Shown here: piece by piece, positions 38,301-46,745 of the stretch
How the letters are laid out: every line of letters starts with the position of its first letter
Numbering within the stretch: position 1 is the first letter of the stretch
Assembly: GCA_044371425.1 (NCBI GenBank)
Contig: JBILTR010000006.1
Coordinates: forward strand, 138,907 to 202,906
Reading direction: 5' to 3'
DNA length: 64,000 bases
Origin: JBEISR01 sp044371425
GTDB lineage: Bacteria; Planctomycetota; Planctomycetia; Pirellulales; Pirellulaceae
Translations under genes and position numbers: made by a program
The notes under the pieces: model-generated
What the model was told of the DNA's origin: nothing
What the model saw: the letters and a program-made list of their open reading frames with translations, nothing else
Database searches by the model: none

Positions 38301-38589
38301 AGATTTCCGTTCCTGGCGGGATCACGATCGATTGTCCAACCTCCACGATGCGACCGTCGCGGATCAGAATCGTACCCTTCTCCAAGACTCGTCCATCGGA
38401 AAGATGAATCTTGTCTGCCTCGAGGGCCACCAGAGGAATTCCGGTCTGGCGTATCCCATCGATGGGATCGATCGCTGTCTGACCTGCGAGAGGGTGCTGC
38501 CAGACCAGGATCGCGGCCAGCATGAGCCATGGGAGCTGGAGGGATTTTCGGAGGTGGCGGAGAGACATTTCCATAACGCAGCAGACCAT
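35311..38589 (-). CDS. Secreted two-domain amidohydrolase
   Basis: A 1092-residue protein with a signal peptide. Residues about 50-430 form a first amidohydrolase-like domain whose metal motif is lost ('YPGWIDAYSEWDL'). A linker rich in Ser, Lys and Glu follows (about 430-640). The second domain has the intact site 'PGIIDCHSHMATDGG' near residue 703, a further metal-binding region 'IHCHSYRQDE' near 866 and 'FNSDDNELGTHLNHEA' near 943, so catalysis should reside there. The tail is His/Glu-rich. M1 at 38589 has AGGAG ten bases upstream. Such pairs are found in planctomycetes and Bacteroidetes-like bacteria; the substrate, perhaps peptides, is unknown. Confidence 0.9.
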   Translation of the reverse strand: MVCCVMEMSLRHLRKSLQLPWLMLAAILVWQHPLAGQTAIDPIDGIRQTGIPLVALEADKIHLSDGRVLEKGTILIRDGRIVEVGQSIVIPPGTEIFPLPGKEIYPGWIDAYSEWDLVESGELPAGHWNRRITPQRKIADLYVADEERLKKFRQAGITAIVAAPQQGIIKGTSCVVATATGKPGQRMLKETFAQHLRLTTSFGGGGGYPTSPMGAVALARQTLLDAQWYRSALDTAVASPQIAAPDHQASLQALMEQTKTGLPVVIDTTNEQHAMRADRFAREFQLPLILRGSGREYRLLEKIASLQRPIVLPVDFPKAPNVASAESASLVPVQDLMHWEWAPRNPALLHQAHVLFALTSHGLEDPKELRSRVMTAIEHGLPAEVALDALTKTPAKILGIDKTHGQIARGFSADLLITDGPLLDRKTKLMETWVQGERFQWESTPDNPWKGSWVVQWNHPVRGSQKYLLEVEESGKSTISWWNEGPSKESPSLLVAAPDEGSAPGPVAATLPESDSKGASSASRSLPSAQLDQLQRSNERLAGSFESSKLEPYQSGRGQWSLTKLESADQPDRAYGILRWPDGAIASLTAERREVGETSQGDGEKSDKKSPKVAKEGELPTLLSDRVHPWSAFGRKKKAETVGVLLIKNATIWTGGPQGILEGADLLCRDGKIERVGRALEVPEGAVVIDATGKHVSPGIIDCHSHMATDGGVNEVGQSVTAEVRIGDFIDATDDTIYYQLAGGVTASNILHGSANPIGGQNQVIKLRWGEDAESLKMKEAPEGIKFALGENVKQSNRSPGEGPSRYPQTRMGVEQIIRDRLQAAKEYQQRWDAWRKSASGIPPRRDLELEALSEILEGKRWIHCHSYRQDEILAMLRTLEDYHVTIGSLQHILEGYKVAEAMARHGAMGSSFSDWWGYKFEVIDAIPFNGALMHRMGIVVSFNSDDNELGTHLNHEAAKAVKYGGLDPHTALQFVTLNPAKQLRIDRWVGSLEPGKHADFVLWNGSPLSTKARCEQTWIEGAKFFDRQEDIQRRQENQTLHQKLVQRILREEVPMAEAGRRPLDESMLWPRHDEYCHHKHGEEDHFEGGEE

Positions 38590-38885
38590 CTGGCAGGTAC
38601 TCCTGACACGAGAATCCAGCCTGGACGCAATCCATCATGAACGGAACGGAGTCATGGTGGAAAACACCAGGGTTTCCTCCAGGATAGTTGCCGCCCCAAT
38701 CGTGCTCAATGAAAAGCTCACGGGCAACTACCAACCGATGGATTGGTTGGCATCAGAAGGGAGCGCCGGCACGCCGTAGATCGAAGGTCCACGGCACCGG
38801 GTGAATGAAGTTTTTGAGATGGCAAACTTCCAGATAAGTGCATGGGAGCACATCGGTTCCGCAAGCGGTTGCACTCTTCCGCAGA

Positions 38886-39851
38886 CTATTGCCCGAGAAC
38901 GTAGGCGAAGATCAAAGGAGCCACAATCGTCGCATCGCTTTGGATCATGTATTTGGGAGTTGCTTTGGCAAGTTTTTTCCAGGTGATCTTCTCATTGGGA
39001 ACAGCACCGCTGTAGCCACCATAGCTGGTGACCGCATCGCTGATCTGTGCGAAGTACCCCCACAGACGCGTCTGGTCCTCTTCCATATCCTGCAGCAAAA
39101 GAGGAACGACGCAGATAGCAAAGTCCCCGGCGATCCCTCCACCGATCTGGAAAAAGCCGATCGATCGCTGCTGACTGCTGTCGCGATACCAGTGCGCCAG
39201 CTTCTCTAGCTGTTCGGTTCCGCTTCGGAGCGCGCGATGGGAATCGACGGTGCCATCCATGACTCGCGCGGTGAACATGTTGCCCAGCGTGCTGTCTTCG
39301 ATACCCGGGGTGAAGATCGGAAGGTTTTTTTCCTTGGCTGCCAGCATCCAACTGTGTTCGGGTGGAATCTGATAGTGCTTCTTCAGATCCTTCTCATCCA
39401 ATAGCTTGTAGAAGTACTCGTACGGAAAAAGTCCCTTCCCCCGTTTCCCTTCCTCCACCCAGTATTTGGTCAGCCTGTCCTGCATGTGCATCATCACCGT
39501 TTCCGGGATGCAGGTATCGGTGACGCGATTGAATCCACTTTGCAGCAGCTCCACCTCATCATCGGCCGACAAGGCCCGCCAGTTCTCGATGACTCGATAA
39601 TCGTTATGAGCAAAAAGGTTGAAGACGTCTTCTTCCAGATTCGCCGCCGTGCAGCTGATCGCATGAACTTTGTCCTGACGAATCATTTCGGCCAGGGATA
39701 TTCCAAGTTCCGCAGTGCTCATGGCACCTGCTAGAGAGACCATCATCAGGTTACCGTCTTCGACAAACTGCTTGTAGCCTTTTGCAGCGGCGAGTGTTTC
39801 CCGCGCATTGAAATGACGAAAGTGCTTTTCCAAAAAGGCGCTTACCGACAT
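38886..39851 (-). CDS. Deoxyhypusine synthase family protein
   Basis: A 321-residue protein of the deoxyhypusine/homospermidine synthase family, which moves an aminobutyl group from spermidine using NAD. 'MVSLAGAMSTAELG' and 'ISCTAANLEEDVF' fit the NAD-binding core, and the segment 'GGYSGAVPNEKITWKKL' corresponds to the eukaryotic 'SGARPDEAVSWGK' motif. The catalytic lysine would be K293. Bacteria lack eIF5A, so the acceptor is probably putrescine or another amine or an unknown protein. Start 39851 has GGGAG upstream; the frame extends to 39893. It follows dnaN by 51 bases. Confidence 0.9.
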   Translation of the reverse strand: MSVSAFLEKHFRHFNARETLAAAKGYKQFVEDGNLMMVSLAGAMSTAELGISLAEMIRQDKVHAISCTAANLEEDVFNLFAHNDYRVIENWRALSADDEVELLQSGFNRVTDTCIPETVMMHMQDRLTKYWVEEGKRGKGLFPYEYFYKLLDEKDLKKHYQIPPEHSWMLAAKEKNLPIFTPGIEDSTLGNMFTARVMDGTVDSHRALRSGTEQLEKLAHWYRDSSQQRSIGFFQIGGGIAGDFAICVVPLLLQDMEEDQTRLWGYFAQISDAVTSYGGYSGAVPNEKITWKKLAKATPKYMIQSDATIVAPLIFAYVLGQ

Positions 39852-39902
39852 CAAGTCATCTCCCGATCTGCAGTCTGTTTGGGAAACACCCAAAGGTGGA
39901 TT

Positions 39903-41018
39903 TTACTGATCCCGAGCCATCGGCATGACGACGTAAATCATGCCGTCCTCGGTGCGAAAGAGCGCTGGATCCGATGCCGACTGGATATCCAGTTGGAAGG
40001 TCATGTCGGGGTCCAGCACCCGACAGAAATCAGAAACGTATCGATGGTCCATCATCACATGGACTGTTTCTCCCGTGTAGGGAATCGGCAGCTCGATGCG
40101 CGACTGCCCCACATCTGCCGTGCGGGATCCCACCACCATCGATCCATGACCGAACTTGAAATCGATCCCACGGCTTTCCGGATCGGCAACCACCGCTGCC
40201 TGGCGGACCGAGCTGAAAAAGGGACCGACGTTGCTCTCGATGATGATGCTGGAATTGCGATTGGGAATCACCTGCCGCCAGTTTGGAAACCGTCCTTCAA
40301 CCAGACACGACTGAATCGTAGCGCGAGGCGTCCTCAGCACCACATCGTTCGATCGGGCCGCCAAGTGCACCACTTCGTCTTTGTCCCCGATCGATCGTTC
40401 CATCAACGTCAAGGTCTTGGTCGGAATGATCGTCGTTGGACCGTTCGTCTTATGCCCTTGTACCGGTTTGCAGCTACCGATCATCCGTACCAATCTTCTA
40501 CCGTCGGTCGCCACCGCGGTGATCTCTTCGCCAGCGATCTCAAAGAGGACACCACCGAGAGCGAAACGGCTGTTCTCCGTGTCGGTCGCAAAACTCGTGC
40601 GACGGACCATCTCTCGGAAAAGTCGCGCCGGCACCTCGCAATAACTCGATTCCGAAAATTCCGCCACCACCGGATACTCGTCCGGATTGGCGCTCGGCAG
40701 ATGAAACTCCGAATGCTCCCCTCTTAGCGTGATCCCTCGATCGGTTGTCTCCAGCTCCAGCTGCGAATCATTCAACTCCCGAAGGATGTTTCCGACTCGA
40801 ATCACATTGAGCAAGCAGGATCCGGGAACTTGCACATCGACCTGTTCCACCTGGATTCGAATCGAAGATTCTAAATCGGTAGCCGTCAGCAAGACCTCAT
40901 CGTCCTTTGCCTCCAGCTTGATCGAGTTGAGGATCTCTTTCGGGCTTCGGTGGGGTGCCACCGCGGAGGCCAACTGGAACGCGTGATGCAGCTTTTCGCG
41001 ATTGCAGGAAAGTTTCAT
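39903..41018 (-). CDS. dnaN: DNA polymerase III subunit beta (sliding clamp)
   Basis: A 371-residue clamp that encircles DNA and tethers the replicative polymerase. All three domains are present: 'LLTATDLESSIRI' in the first, 'FALGGVLFEIAGEEITAVATDGRRLVRM' in the second, 'FPNWRQVIP' at the domain boundary, and the C-terminal 'YVVMPMARDQ', close to the usual 'YVIMPMR'. ATG 41018 (MKLSCNREKL) is the standard start; the frame extends six codons upstream. DnaA, RecF and GyrB are not adjacent, unlike the arrangement near oriC in many bacteria. Confidence 0.96.
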   Translation of the reverse strand: MKLSCNREKLHHAFQLASAVAPHRSPKEILNSIKLEAKDDEVLLTATDLESSIRIQVEQVDVQVPGSCLLNVIRVGNILRELNDSQLELETTDRGITLRGEHSEFHLPSANPDEYPVVAEFSESSYCEVPARLFREMVRRTSFATDTENSRFALGGVLFEIAGEEITAVATDGRRLVRMIGSCKPVQGHKTNGPTTIIPTKTLTLMERSIGDKDEVVHLAARSNDVVLRTPRATIQSCLVEGRFPNWRQVIPNRNSSIIIESNVGPFFSSVRQAAVVADPESRGIDFKFGHGSMVVGSRTADVGQSRIELPIPYTGETVHVMMDHRYVSDFCRVLDPDMTFQLDIQSASDPALFRTEDGMIYVVMPMARDQ

Positions 41019-41491
41019 GGCGGACGAACGATGCAAATGGAACCAGGGCTTGAAAGATCCTTCCGAACGAATTCTTTGTTGTATGCCCTTCCAGCTTGCT
41101 CCGCTACTCCCATTGATCGCTTTGCCTACGGTCTCCGATTCCAGCTCTTTCGGATCTCCTATGGCTTACTTTCTTTATGAAAATCTTGTAGGAAGTAGTA
41201 AGGGGAGCTGACCAGTTGTCGAAAGGTCTCCCGAACGTTGCCAATCCGCTGGAAGAGAGCCGTTTTTCCATGACCGATTGGAAGTGGAAAAGGTGTTGAT
41301 CGATTGGCGAAAACGCCGTCACCAAAGGGGTCGCATGTTGGTGGAATCGCAAGGAAAGTGATCCGCTGACGGTTCACCTACCGATGCATGCCGGGAAAGC
41401 GACCGATTCCTGACAACATTTCCACCCAAGCGGTGATCTCAGGATGTGTAGGATTCAAGAAAACCTTGCCGATTAGGGAAACTCGGGGGCA
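41019..41491. other. Intergenic region upstream of dnaN
   Basis: About 470 bases between divergent dnaN and a methyltransferase gene. I looked for DnaA boxes (TTATCCACA-like) and AT-rich repeats and saw none, so there is no sign of the replication origin. Promoters for both genes should be here. Confidence 0.5.
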
Positions 41492-42124
41492 ATGAAACTC
41501 CAGTCACTTCCTCTCCATGTCGACCCCGAATCGACTCTTCCTGACTCGATCTCCCGCTGGGTCCAGATCGCTGATGAACGGATGCAGCAATTCTGGGATA
41601 GCTTTTCCAAGAGGCCGATCGAACAGTACGTCGCCTGCGATTTCGACTATGTCGCCAAGGCGCTCTACGAAATCGAGCGTCAGAAGTTGCTGGATGGCAA
41701 TCGGTTTTGTGAGTGGGGCTGCGGTTTTGGAATCGTGGCTGGGATCGCTTCCCTATTGGGCTGGGATGCAGTGGGGATTGAAGCGGAACCATTTCTGGTA
41801 CAGCAGGGGAAATTGCTGCTGGAGCGGCATGGGGTGTCTGCCGAACTGTATGAAGGCAATTTCCTTCCGCGACAGGCCAAAAGATGGGTTCCCAACAGCT
41901 CCCAACTGGTATCGCTCTTTCAGCACATCCCGCCGGCCTACGAGGAAATGGGGATGGAGATCGATGATTTTGCCATCATTTTCGCCTATCCCTGGCCAGG
42001 CGAGGAGTTCTTTTTCCAGGAGGTTTTCCGTCAGGCGGCTCGGGAAGGGGCTCTTTGCCTCCTTTTTCGAGGCCCTTACCAGCTGGAACTCTATCGCAAG
42101 CTTGGAAATGGTCCCAGGAAGTAG
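41492..42124 (+). CDS. SAM-dependent methyltransferase-like protein
   Basis: A 210-residue Rossmann-fold protein. Motif I is 'FCEWGCGFGIVAGIASLLG', an E-x-G-x-G-x-G type SAM site, with the acidic end of strand 2 at 'VGIEAE'. There is no typical catalytic motif after strand 4, where 'FAIIFAYPWPGEEFFF' is found, so the methylated substrate is unclear. 'IFAYPWPGE' is an unusual block that may define a family. It starts with ATG 41492 and stands alone. Confidence 0.8.
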   Translation: MKLQSLPLHVDPESTLPDSISRWVQIADERMQQFWDSFSKRPIEQYVACDFDYVAKALYEIERQKLLDGNRFCEWGCGFGIVAGIASLLGWDAVGIEAEPFLVQQGKLLLERHGVSAELYEGNFLPRQAKRWVPNSSQLVSLFQHIPPAYEEMGMEIDDFAIIFAYPWPGEEFFFQEVFRQAAREGALCLLFRGPYQLELYRKLGNGPRK

Positions 42125-42337
42125 ACCTTCTACTGAAGTGAGATCTCTGGAAATCGTTCATTTTCTGGCGAGCTCGCGGCGCATTCGAATCAATCGACAG
42201 AACGCTAGCATCCAGTTGGCGAATTGCTTCGAGCGGAAAATTTAAATTGGCTCCCATTTGATTCTCTTCGTCCGGGATGCCGATGTTCTGAGAGCGGCTG
42301 TGGTGGATCGCAGCATTCAGGATAAGGGAATGTTCGT

Positions 42338-44947
42338 ATGGTTGTTGGCCCTCCAAGGCGCGGCAAGGCACCCTACTGGTTGCTGATTGTTCCTGCAGTT
42401 GCGGGAGTCGCAGCGATCGGTTGGGCTTTTGCTGCACCGCAGGAACCAAGGGCTGGCCGCCTGCCGCTGGCAGGTGAGGAGCCTGTCCCCAAGCCTGCTC
42501 GCCAGGTACGCGACTTTGCGACACCATCGACCCTGGCGCCCTCTTTGGAAGCTCGCCGTCTAGCCGATCGGAAGACGGATAGCAGTGAACCGCTGGAGCG
42601 GATTGCCCGTCGGGCTCTGGAAGCTCCATCCATCCCTCTCGAAAACCCGGTCAACGCGGTGATCGCGCTTTCGGCCCCTCAGATGGATCCCCCAGCTCTT
42701 TCGAACTCCTCTTCGTTTGCGGTGCGGCAAGAGTCAGGTTTGGCGGAGGAACGAAACGACGGGACGGCCGCCAATCTGGTTTCCAATCCCCAGATGCTGA
42801 ACCCCAATTCGAGTTCCGCAATCCCATCCGAATCTCCACTTTGGGTCGATCCGGCAACTGGGGCATGGCCCATACCACAAACTTTGGTTCGGGACCTGGA
42901 GCAGTTGCGCGAACTGGGAAGACAGTCACCCGATTTGGTTGAGTGGGTCGATCAGGTGATCGATCTTTTGAATCGATGGGGTCGCCTCCCGTCGATGGGA
43001 GACCCCAACGGCGCATCAATCCTTGCTTCGTTGCAGCAGGCACTCCAGTCGATGCCCAGTGAGTGGATCGCCGATGCGGAGCAGCCTGAGTCGATTCCAT
43101 TGCGACGCGCGGCGGCGAGGGCCAATTACGCTCTGGCTCGACGTCTGGAGATTTGGGATCCTATTTATCGGACCGCTTCTCAAACCTCGGCTCATTTGGT
43201 GGCGACCACCTCCGACGATGCGACGCCGTCGATCGATCGACGGGAACTGGGCGCCCTGATCGAAGAAGTCAATAAGTCCCTTGCAGGTACTGGGGATCAG
43301 CAAGGGTGGTATCGATGGTTCATGATGGATCAGTTGGAAGCGATCGCCGGCGGGCAGCTTTCGGATAGCGAAGTGATCCGGCAGATCAGCAAGCGTTTGA
43401 AAGATCGGTCCCGGTCGGCATCTCTGCAGGGACCACAGAAGCAGCTTCTTTCCCATCCCCCAGTCGCCAATCTGCTGTCGCAGGTGGCGCGATGGTCGAC
43501 CGAGCCGGTCGACTACCGGCAGTTGATTGAGACGCTGGAAGTGATCGAACGGGATTCGACGCATCGCTATCGCAGCGTGCTGGCACAGCAGCTGGATTCC
43601 TTGCGTGATGCGGAACAGACCTTGCCGAGGGAAATCGCCTATTCACTCGATAAGCACTACCGCAATGCCAACCTACGAGTCTCCGTCAGCCAGGAAATGC
43701 TGCAGCGATTCGTCCCTGAAAACCCACCGATGGAACGCCCTGTTAGGCAACGGCTGTTGGGGGCAGATACCTCGGGGGCCAGCCGGATCGCCACCAAGCT
43801 GAAGGTGCTATTGCAGCCAGCCAAGGAGGCGTGGCAGTTGGATCTGCAATTGGTGGGCAACGTTGTTTCTGACACCTCCAGCCGTCGTCCCAGCGCGACC
43901 TTTTACAACAACTCGGAAGCGATTGTCGACGCCCAGCGGAAGATTCGAATCGATGCCGAGGGGGTACGAGTCAGTGGGTCGGCAGCGATTGTCGATAGCG
44001 AAGAGCAACTGCGAGGCTTCGAAACCTCCTTCGACTCGATCCCTCTGTTTGGAAATCTCTACCGCTCTTTCATGTTGGACCAATTCGATTCCCGTCGGCC
44101 AATCGCGCAAAGGATCATGCGCAGGACGATCGCATCCCAGACCGATAGTGAGTTTGACCGGGTTTTGGGGGAACGGATCGAGCGGGCGGAGACTCTTCTG
44201 CGCGGCAAGTGGATGACTCCGACGCAAAACCTGAATCTCAACACCGATGTCGTTTCTCTGGAGACGACCGAAAATCGCTTGATCGGGCGTCTGCGTGTTG
44301 CATCGTCGCAGCAGCTTGCCGCCTTCACACCCAGACCGATGGCTCCCAGCGACGCGTTGGTCAGCATGCAGCTTCATGAGTCGGCGATGAACAACGCCCT
44401 GGAAGGTCTTGGGCTGACCGGGAAAACCTGGAAGCTAGAGGATCTTGGGGCGCATTTGGCCAAGCTGTTCCAGCAGGAGAACTGGACCCCTCCGGAAGAC
44501 ATGCCTAAGGATGTGGAAGTCCGCTTTACTTCCCAAAGGCCGATGACGGTTCAGTTTGTCGATGGCCAGTTGCAGGCGACGATGCGATTCAGTGAGCTGA
44601 AGCAGGGGAACCGACTTCGGATCGAGAACTTTTTGATCCGTGTCGCCTACAAACCTCAGATTCGCGGTCTTGGACTGACGTTGGAGCGGGACAGCACGAT
44701 CAGTGTGGACGGGCCGCGAATCGGGATGCGGGATCGGTTGCCGCTGCGAGTCATTTTCGAGCGGGCTTTTGCGGATCGCGAGCGATTCGAATTGATTCCG
44801 GAAGCCTCTGGAACTGACAAGCGGATGGCCGATCTGGCGGTGTCTCAGTGCGAGGTCCGCGATGGATGGCTAGCGATGGCCATCAGCCCCAAACGCTCGC
44901 CCCATGTCTCTTGGCTGCAGACGCACTTCCCGATTCTGCATCGGTAG
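42338..44947 (+). CDS. Large exported protein of unknown function
   Basis: An 869-residue protein whose N-terminal helix ('YWLLIVPAVAGVAAIGWAFAAP') is a signal peptide or anchor. Residues ~30-190 are low-complexity and Pro/Ser/Ala-rich. The rest is predicted to be folded: a helical central part (about 200-430), and a C-terminal part with beta-type sequence around 'SQRPMTVQFVDGQLQATMRFSEL' and 'LRIENFLIRVAYKP'. I recognise no family or catalytic motif. The length, composition and anchor resemble planctomycete-specific cell-envelope proteins. It has no same-strand partner nearby. Confidence 0.8.
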   Translation: MVVGPPRRGKAPYWLLIVPAVAGVAAIGWAFAAPQEPRAGRLPLAGEEPVPKPARQVRDFATPSTLAPSLEARRLADRKTDSSEPLERIARRALEAPSIPLENPVNAVIALSAPQMDPPALSNSSSFAVRQESGLAEERNDGTAANLVSNPQMLNPNSSSAIPSESPLWVDPATGAWPIPQTLVRDLEQLRELGRQSPDLVEWVDQVIDLLNRWGRLPSMGDPNGASILASLQQALQSMPSEWIADAEQPESIPLRRAAARANYALARRLEIWDPIYRTASQTSAHLVATTSDDATPSIDRRELGALIEEVNKSLAGTGDQQGWYRWFMMDQLEAIAGGQLSDSEVIRQISKRLKDRSRSASLQGPQKQLLSHPPVANLLSQVARWSTEPVDYRQLIETLEVIERDSTHRYRSVLAQQLDSLRDAEQTLPREIAYSLDKHYRNANLRVSVSQEMLQRFVPENPPMERPVRQRLLGADTSGASRIATKLKVLLQPAKEAWQLDLQLVGNVVSDTSSRRPSATFYNNSEAIVDAQRKIRIDAEGVRVSGSAAIVDSEEQLRGFETSFDSIPLFGNLYRSFMLDQFDSRRPIAQRIMRRTIASQTDSEFDRVLGERIERAETLLRGKWMTPTQNLNLNTDVVSLETTENRLIGRLRVASSQQLAAFTPRPMAPSDALVSMQLHESAMNNALEGLGLTGKTWKLEDLGAHLAKLFQQENWTPPEDMPKDVEVRFTSQRPMTVQFVDGQLQATMRFSELKQGNRLRIENFLIRVAYKPQIRGLGLTLERDSTISVDGPRIGMRDRLPLRVIFERAFADRERFELIPEASGTDKRMADLAVSQCEVRDGWLAMAISPKRSPHVSWLQTHFPILHR

Positions 44948-45301
44948 CAGCTAGCGCGACCGATGAAGTTCATACGGTATCCAAAAACGAACCGGGACTT
45001 CCTAGCCGGTGCGGTCTGCGGATCGGGAGGAACGACCGGGCCGCTGTGTCTTGGATTCCAAGGAGTCACTGAGCCACGGGGCAAGACTTTTAACTTGCTG
45101 CCATCCAAGAAACGTTTGCGCCCGAGCAAGGCGAGCAAACCGCAGAAGAAGGCTCATCCAGAATTCCAGGACTTATCGCAACCCAATGGGTCGCGATTCG
45201 ATCCGCCTCATCTTCTTCATTCCCGCCTCCCCGAGCTTTTGGCTCTGTGAGATCACCTGCCTGCAAGCGATCGGTTGCATCGATCCCAGGCCGATTCGCG
45301 T
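44948..45301. other. Intergenic region between convergent genes
   Basis: About 350 bases between the 869-residue protein and the DUF1559 gene. Frames here are short and unsupported. I see no clear terminator or repeat. Confidence 0.45.
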
Positions 45302-46195
45302 TCAATCGGTCTCTCGGATCGGTTCGGCTCCCGCCTTCGTCGCAAGGGCCCGATAGGTCGACTCATCGACGTTGTTGTTGAGGATGCGGGTGGAACCGTC
45401 TCCCATGACAAAGTGTGCCCCGATGACGTGGTAGCTGCCGAAGTCCTCGAAATGCCCGGCGGGATGATTGGGCGGGTGGTCGGTTGTCCCGACGATTCGG
45501 GCTTCCGCTTCGGCGGCTTCTGGAATCACTCCATGCCAAATGGTGCCTCCCATCCTCGTCGATCGCTCCCCTACCATCAGCGTGTTGGAAAGACCGTCGC
45601 TGACATCGCGGAATCGGACGCGACTATTGCCGTGGAACATCCCATCGGAGACATAGGGGTCGGCTTCGATTTCCTGGGTGCCAAAAACCGCTGAGTAATT
45701 GCTCTTGGAAATCTTGAACAGGGGTGTGCCATGATCGATGCCGGTCGAGAAACTGCGGAGGTGATGACCATGGCCGGAACCTTCACCGATCATGAAGGGA
45801 TTGCTGCCGACATCAGAGGGGCACAGAAAGATCGGGATGACGTGAAGCCGAACGGCTTCGTGTTTGTCTTCTTCGATAGGAAGATTCTGGTCGATCTGAT
45901 TGAGGATGTTGTTTTGTTCGATGAATGGCAGGAGGGCCACTGACCATCCCCAGCCAGGTTCCCCGCTGCGATCGGGCGAAATCCAGCCGCTGGGTAGTCT
46001 CTGAAATGTCGATTCGTACTGCTGCAGCGCCAGCCCGATTTGCCGCAGGTGATTCATGCACTGCGTGCGGCGCGAGGCTTCCCGAGCGGCTTGGACTGCT
46101 GGGAGAAGAAGTCCCACCAGCACCCCGATGATGGCGATCACCACCAACAATTCCACCAGCGTAAAGCCTTGTTTGCGAGTCATGTGGGGCACCAT
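45302..46195 (-). CDS. DUF1559 prepilin-like protein
   Basis: A 297-residue protein of the planctomycete/verrucomicrobial DUF1559 family. It opens with a class-III prepilin signal, 'RKQGFTLVELLVVIAIIGVLVGLLLPAVQAAREASRR', with the cleavage site after G and Glu at +5. The mature domain has 'QCMNHLRQIGLALQQYES', 'WGWSVALLPFIEQ', 'FRDVSDGLSNTLMVGER' and the C-terminal 'HFVMGDGSTRIL', all standard. It is probably processed by a prepilin peptidase and forms a pseudopilus or surface assembly. Starts at 46195 and 46183 are both possible; the frame runs to 46324. Confidence 0.95.
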   Translation of the reverse strand: MVPHMTRKQGFTLVELLVVIAIIGVLVGLLLPAVQAAREASRRTQCMNHLRQIGLALQQYESTFQRLPSGWISPDRSGEPGWGWSVALLPFIEQNNILNQIDQNLPIEEDKHEAVRLHVIPIFLCPSDVGSNPFMIGEGSGHGHHLRSFSTGIDHGTPLFKISKSNYSAVFGTQEIEADPYVSDGMFHGNSRVRFRDVSDGLSNTLMVGERSTRMGGTIWHGVIPEAAEAEARIVGTTDHPPNHPAGHFEDFGSYHVIGAHFVMGDGSTRILNNNVDESTYRALATKAGAEPIRETD

Positions 46196-46247
46196 GGAGA
46201 AGATTTTGTTGGGAGGAGAAGGCACCACGCAGCGGGCAAGAGCTGGA

Positions 46248-46571
46248 TCAGGGGAGAGAGGGGGTTCTTGCCGGTGGCGTACCGTTGCCTGCTGGCCAAC
46301 CCATCTCCTCCCGGAGGCGTCCAATCACTTCCCCACTGGCCCCAAGTGTTGGATCACAAAATCCTGCTTCGCAGTTCCCAAAAATCGGGTCGTTTGCCGA
46401 TTTCTCAGAGGAAGTGGTCGGCACCGAAGGTGTTTGCGAACCAAGTCCAGCCCAGCGTGCCGCGGCGGGCCCGATGACTGCCAGCGACCAGATCGCCAAA
46501 ATGGCCAGCGAAGTGCGCATCGGATTGGTCACTGCAGAAATCCCCTTGGCGTCTACCTTATGCATCTGCAT
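46248..46571 (-). CDS. Possible small secreted protein
   Basis: The 107-residue frame contains a plausible signal peptide (MRTSLAILAIWSLAVIGPAAA, starting at 46520) and a short mature part with two cysteines (GNCEAGFCDP). It lies 52 bases upstream of the DUF1559 gene on the same strand. Only a weak AGGGG precedes the first ATG, and there is no family match, so it may be a chance frame. Confidence 0.4.
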   Translation of the reverse strand: MQMHKVDAKGISAVTNPMRTSLAILAIWSLAVIGPAAARWAGLGSQTPSVPTTSSEKSANDPIFGNCEAGFCDPTLGASGEVIGRLREEMGWPAGNGTPPARTPSLP

Positions 46572-46745
46572 CCCCTGTCATGTTAGGTCCGGTCCTTTCC
46601 ATTCGTCAATCGAAATCCTTGCGTCAAGATCGTTCTTTTCTGGAAATGATTGGGGTTGGCCTGGGCAAAGCCCCGATCCCTTACCAGAATTGGCGCTGCT
46701 CAGAGACCGACAGGTGGGGGATTTTCCAGGAGAGAAAGATTCGCC

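Noticed and set aside
41019..41491. Replication origin next to dnaN
   Set aside because: No DnaA boxes or AT-rich repeats were seen, and dnaA is not adjacent.
44963..45250. Plus-strand frame of 95 codons after the 869-residue protein
   Set aside because: No ribosome binding site, no hydrophobic or motif pattern, and it lies between convergent genes.
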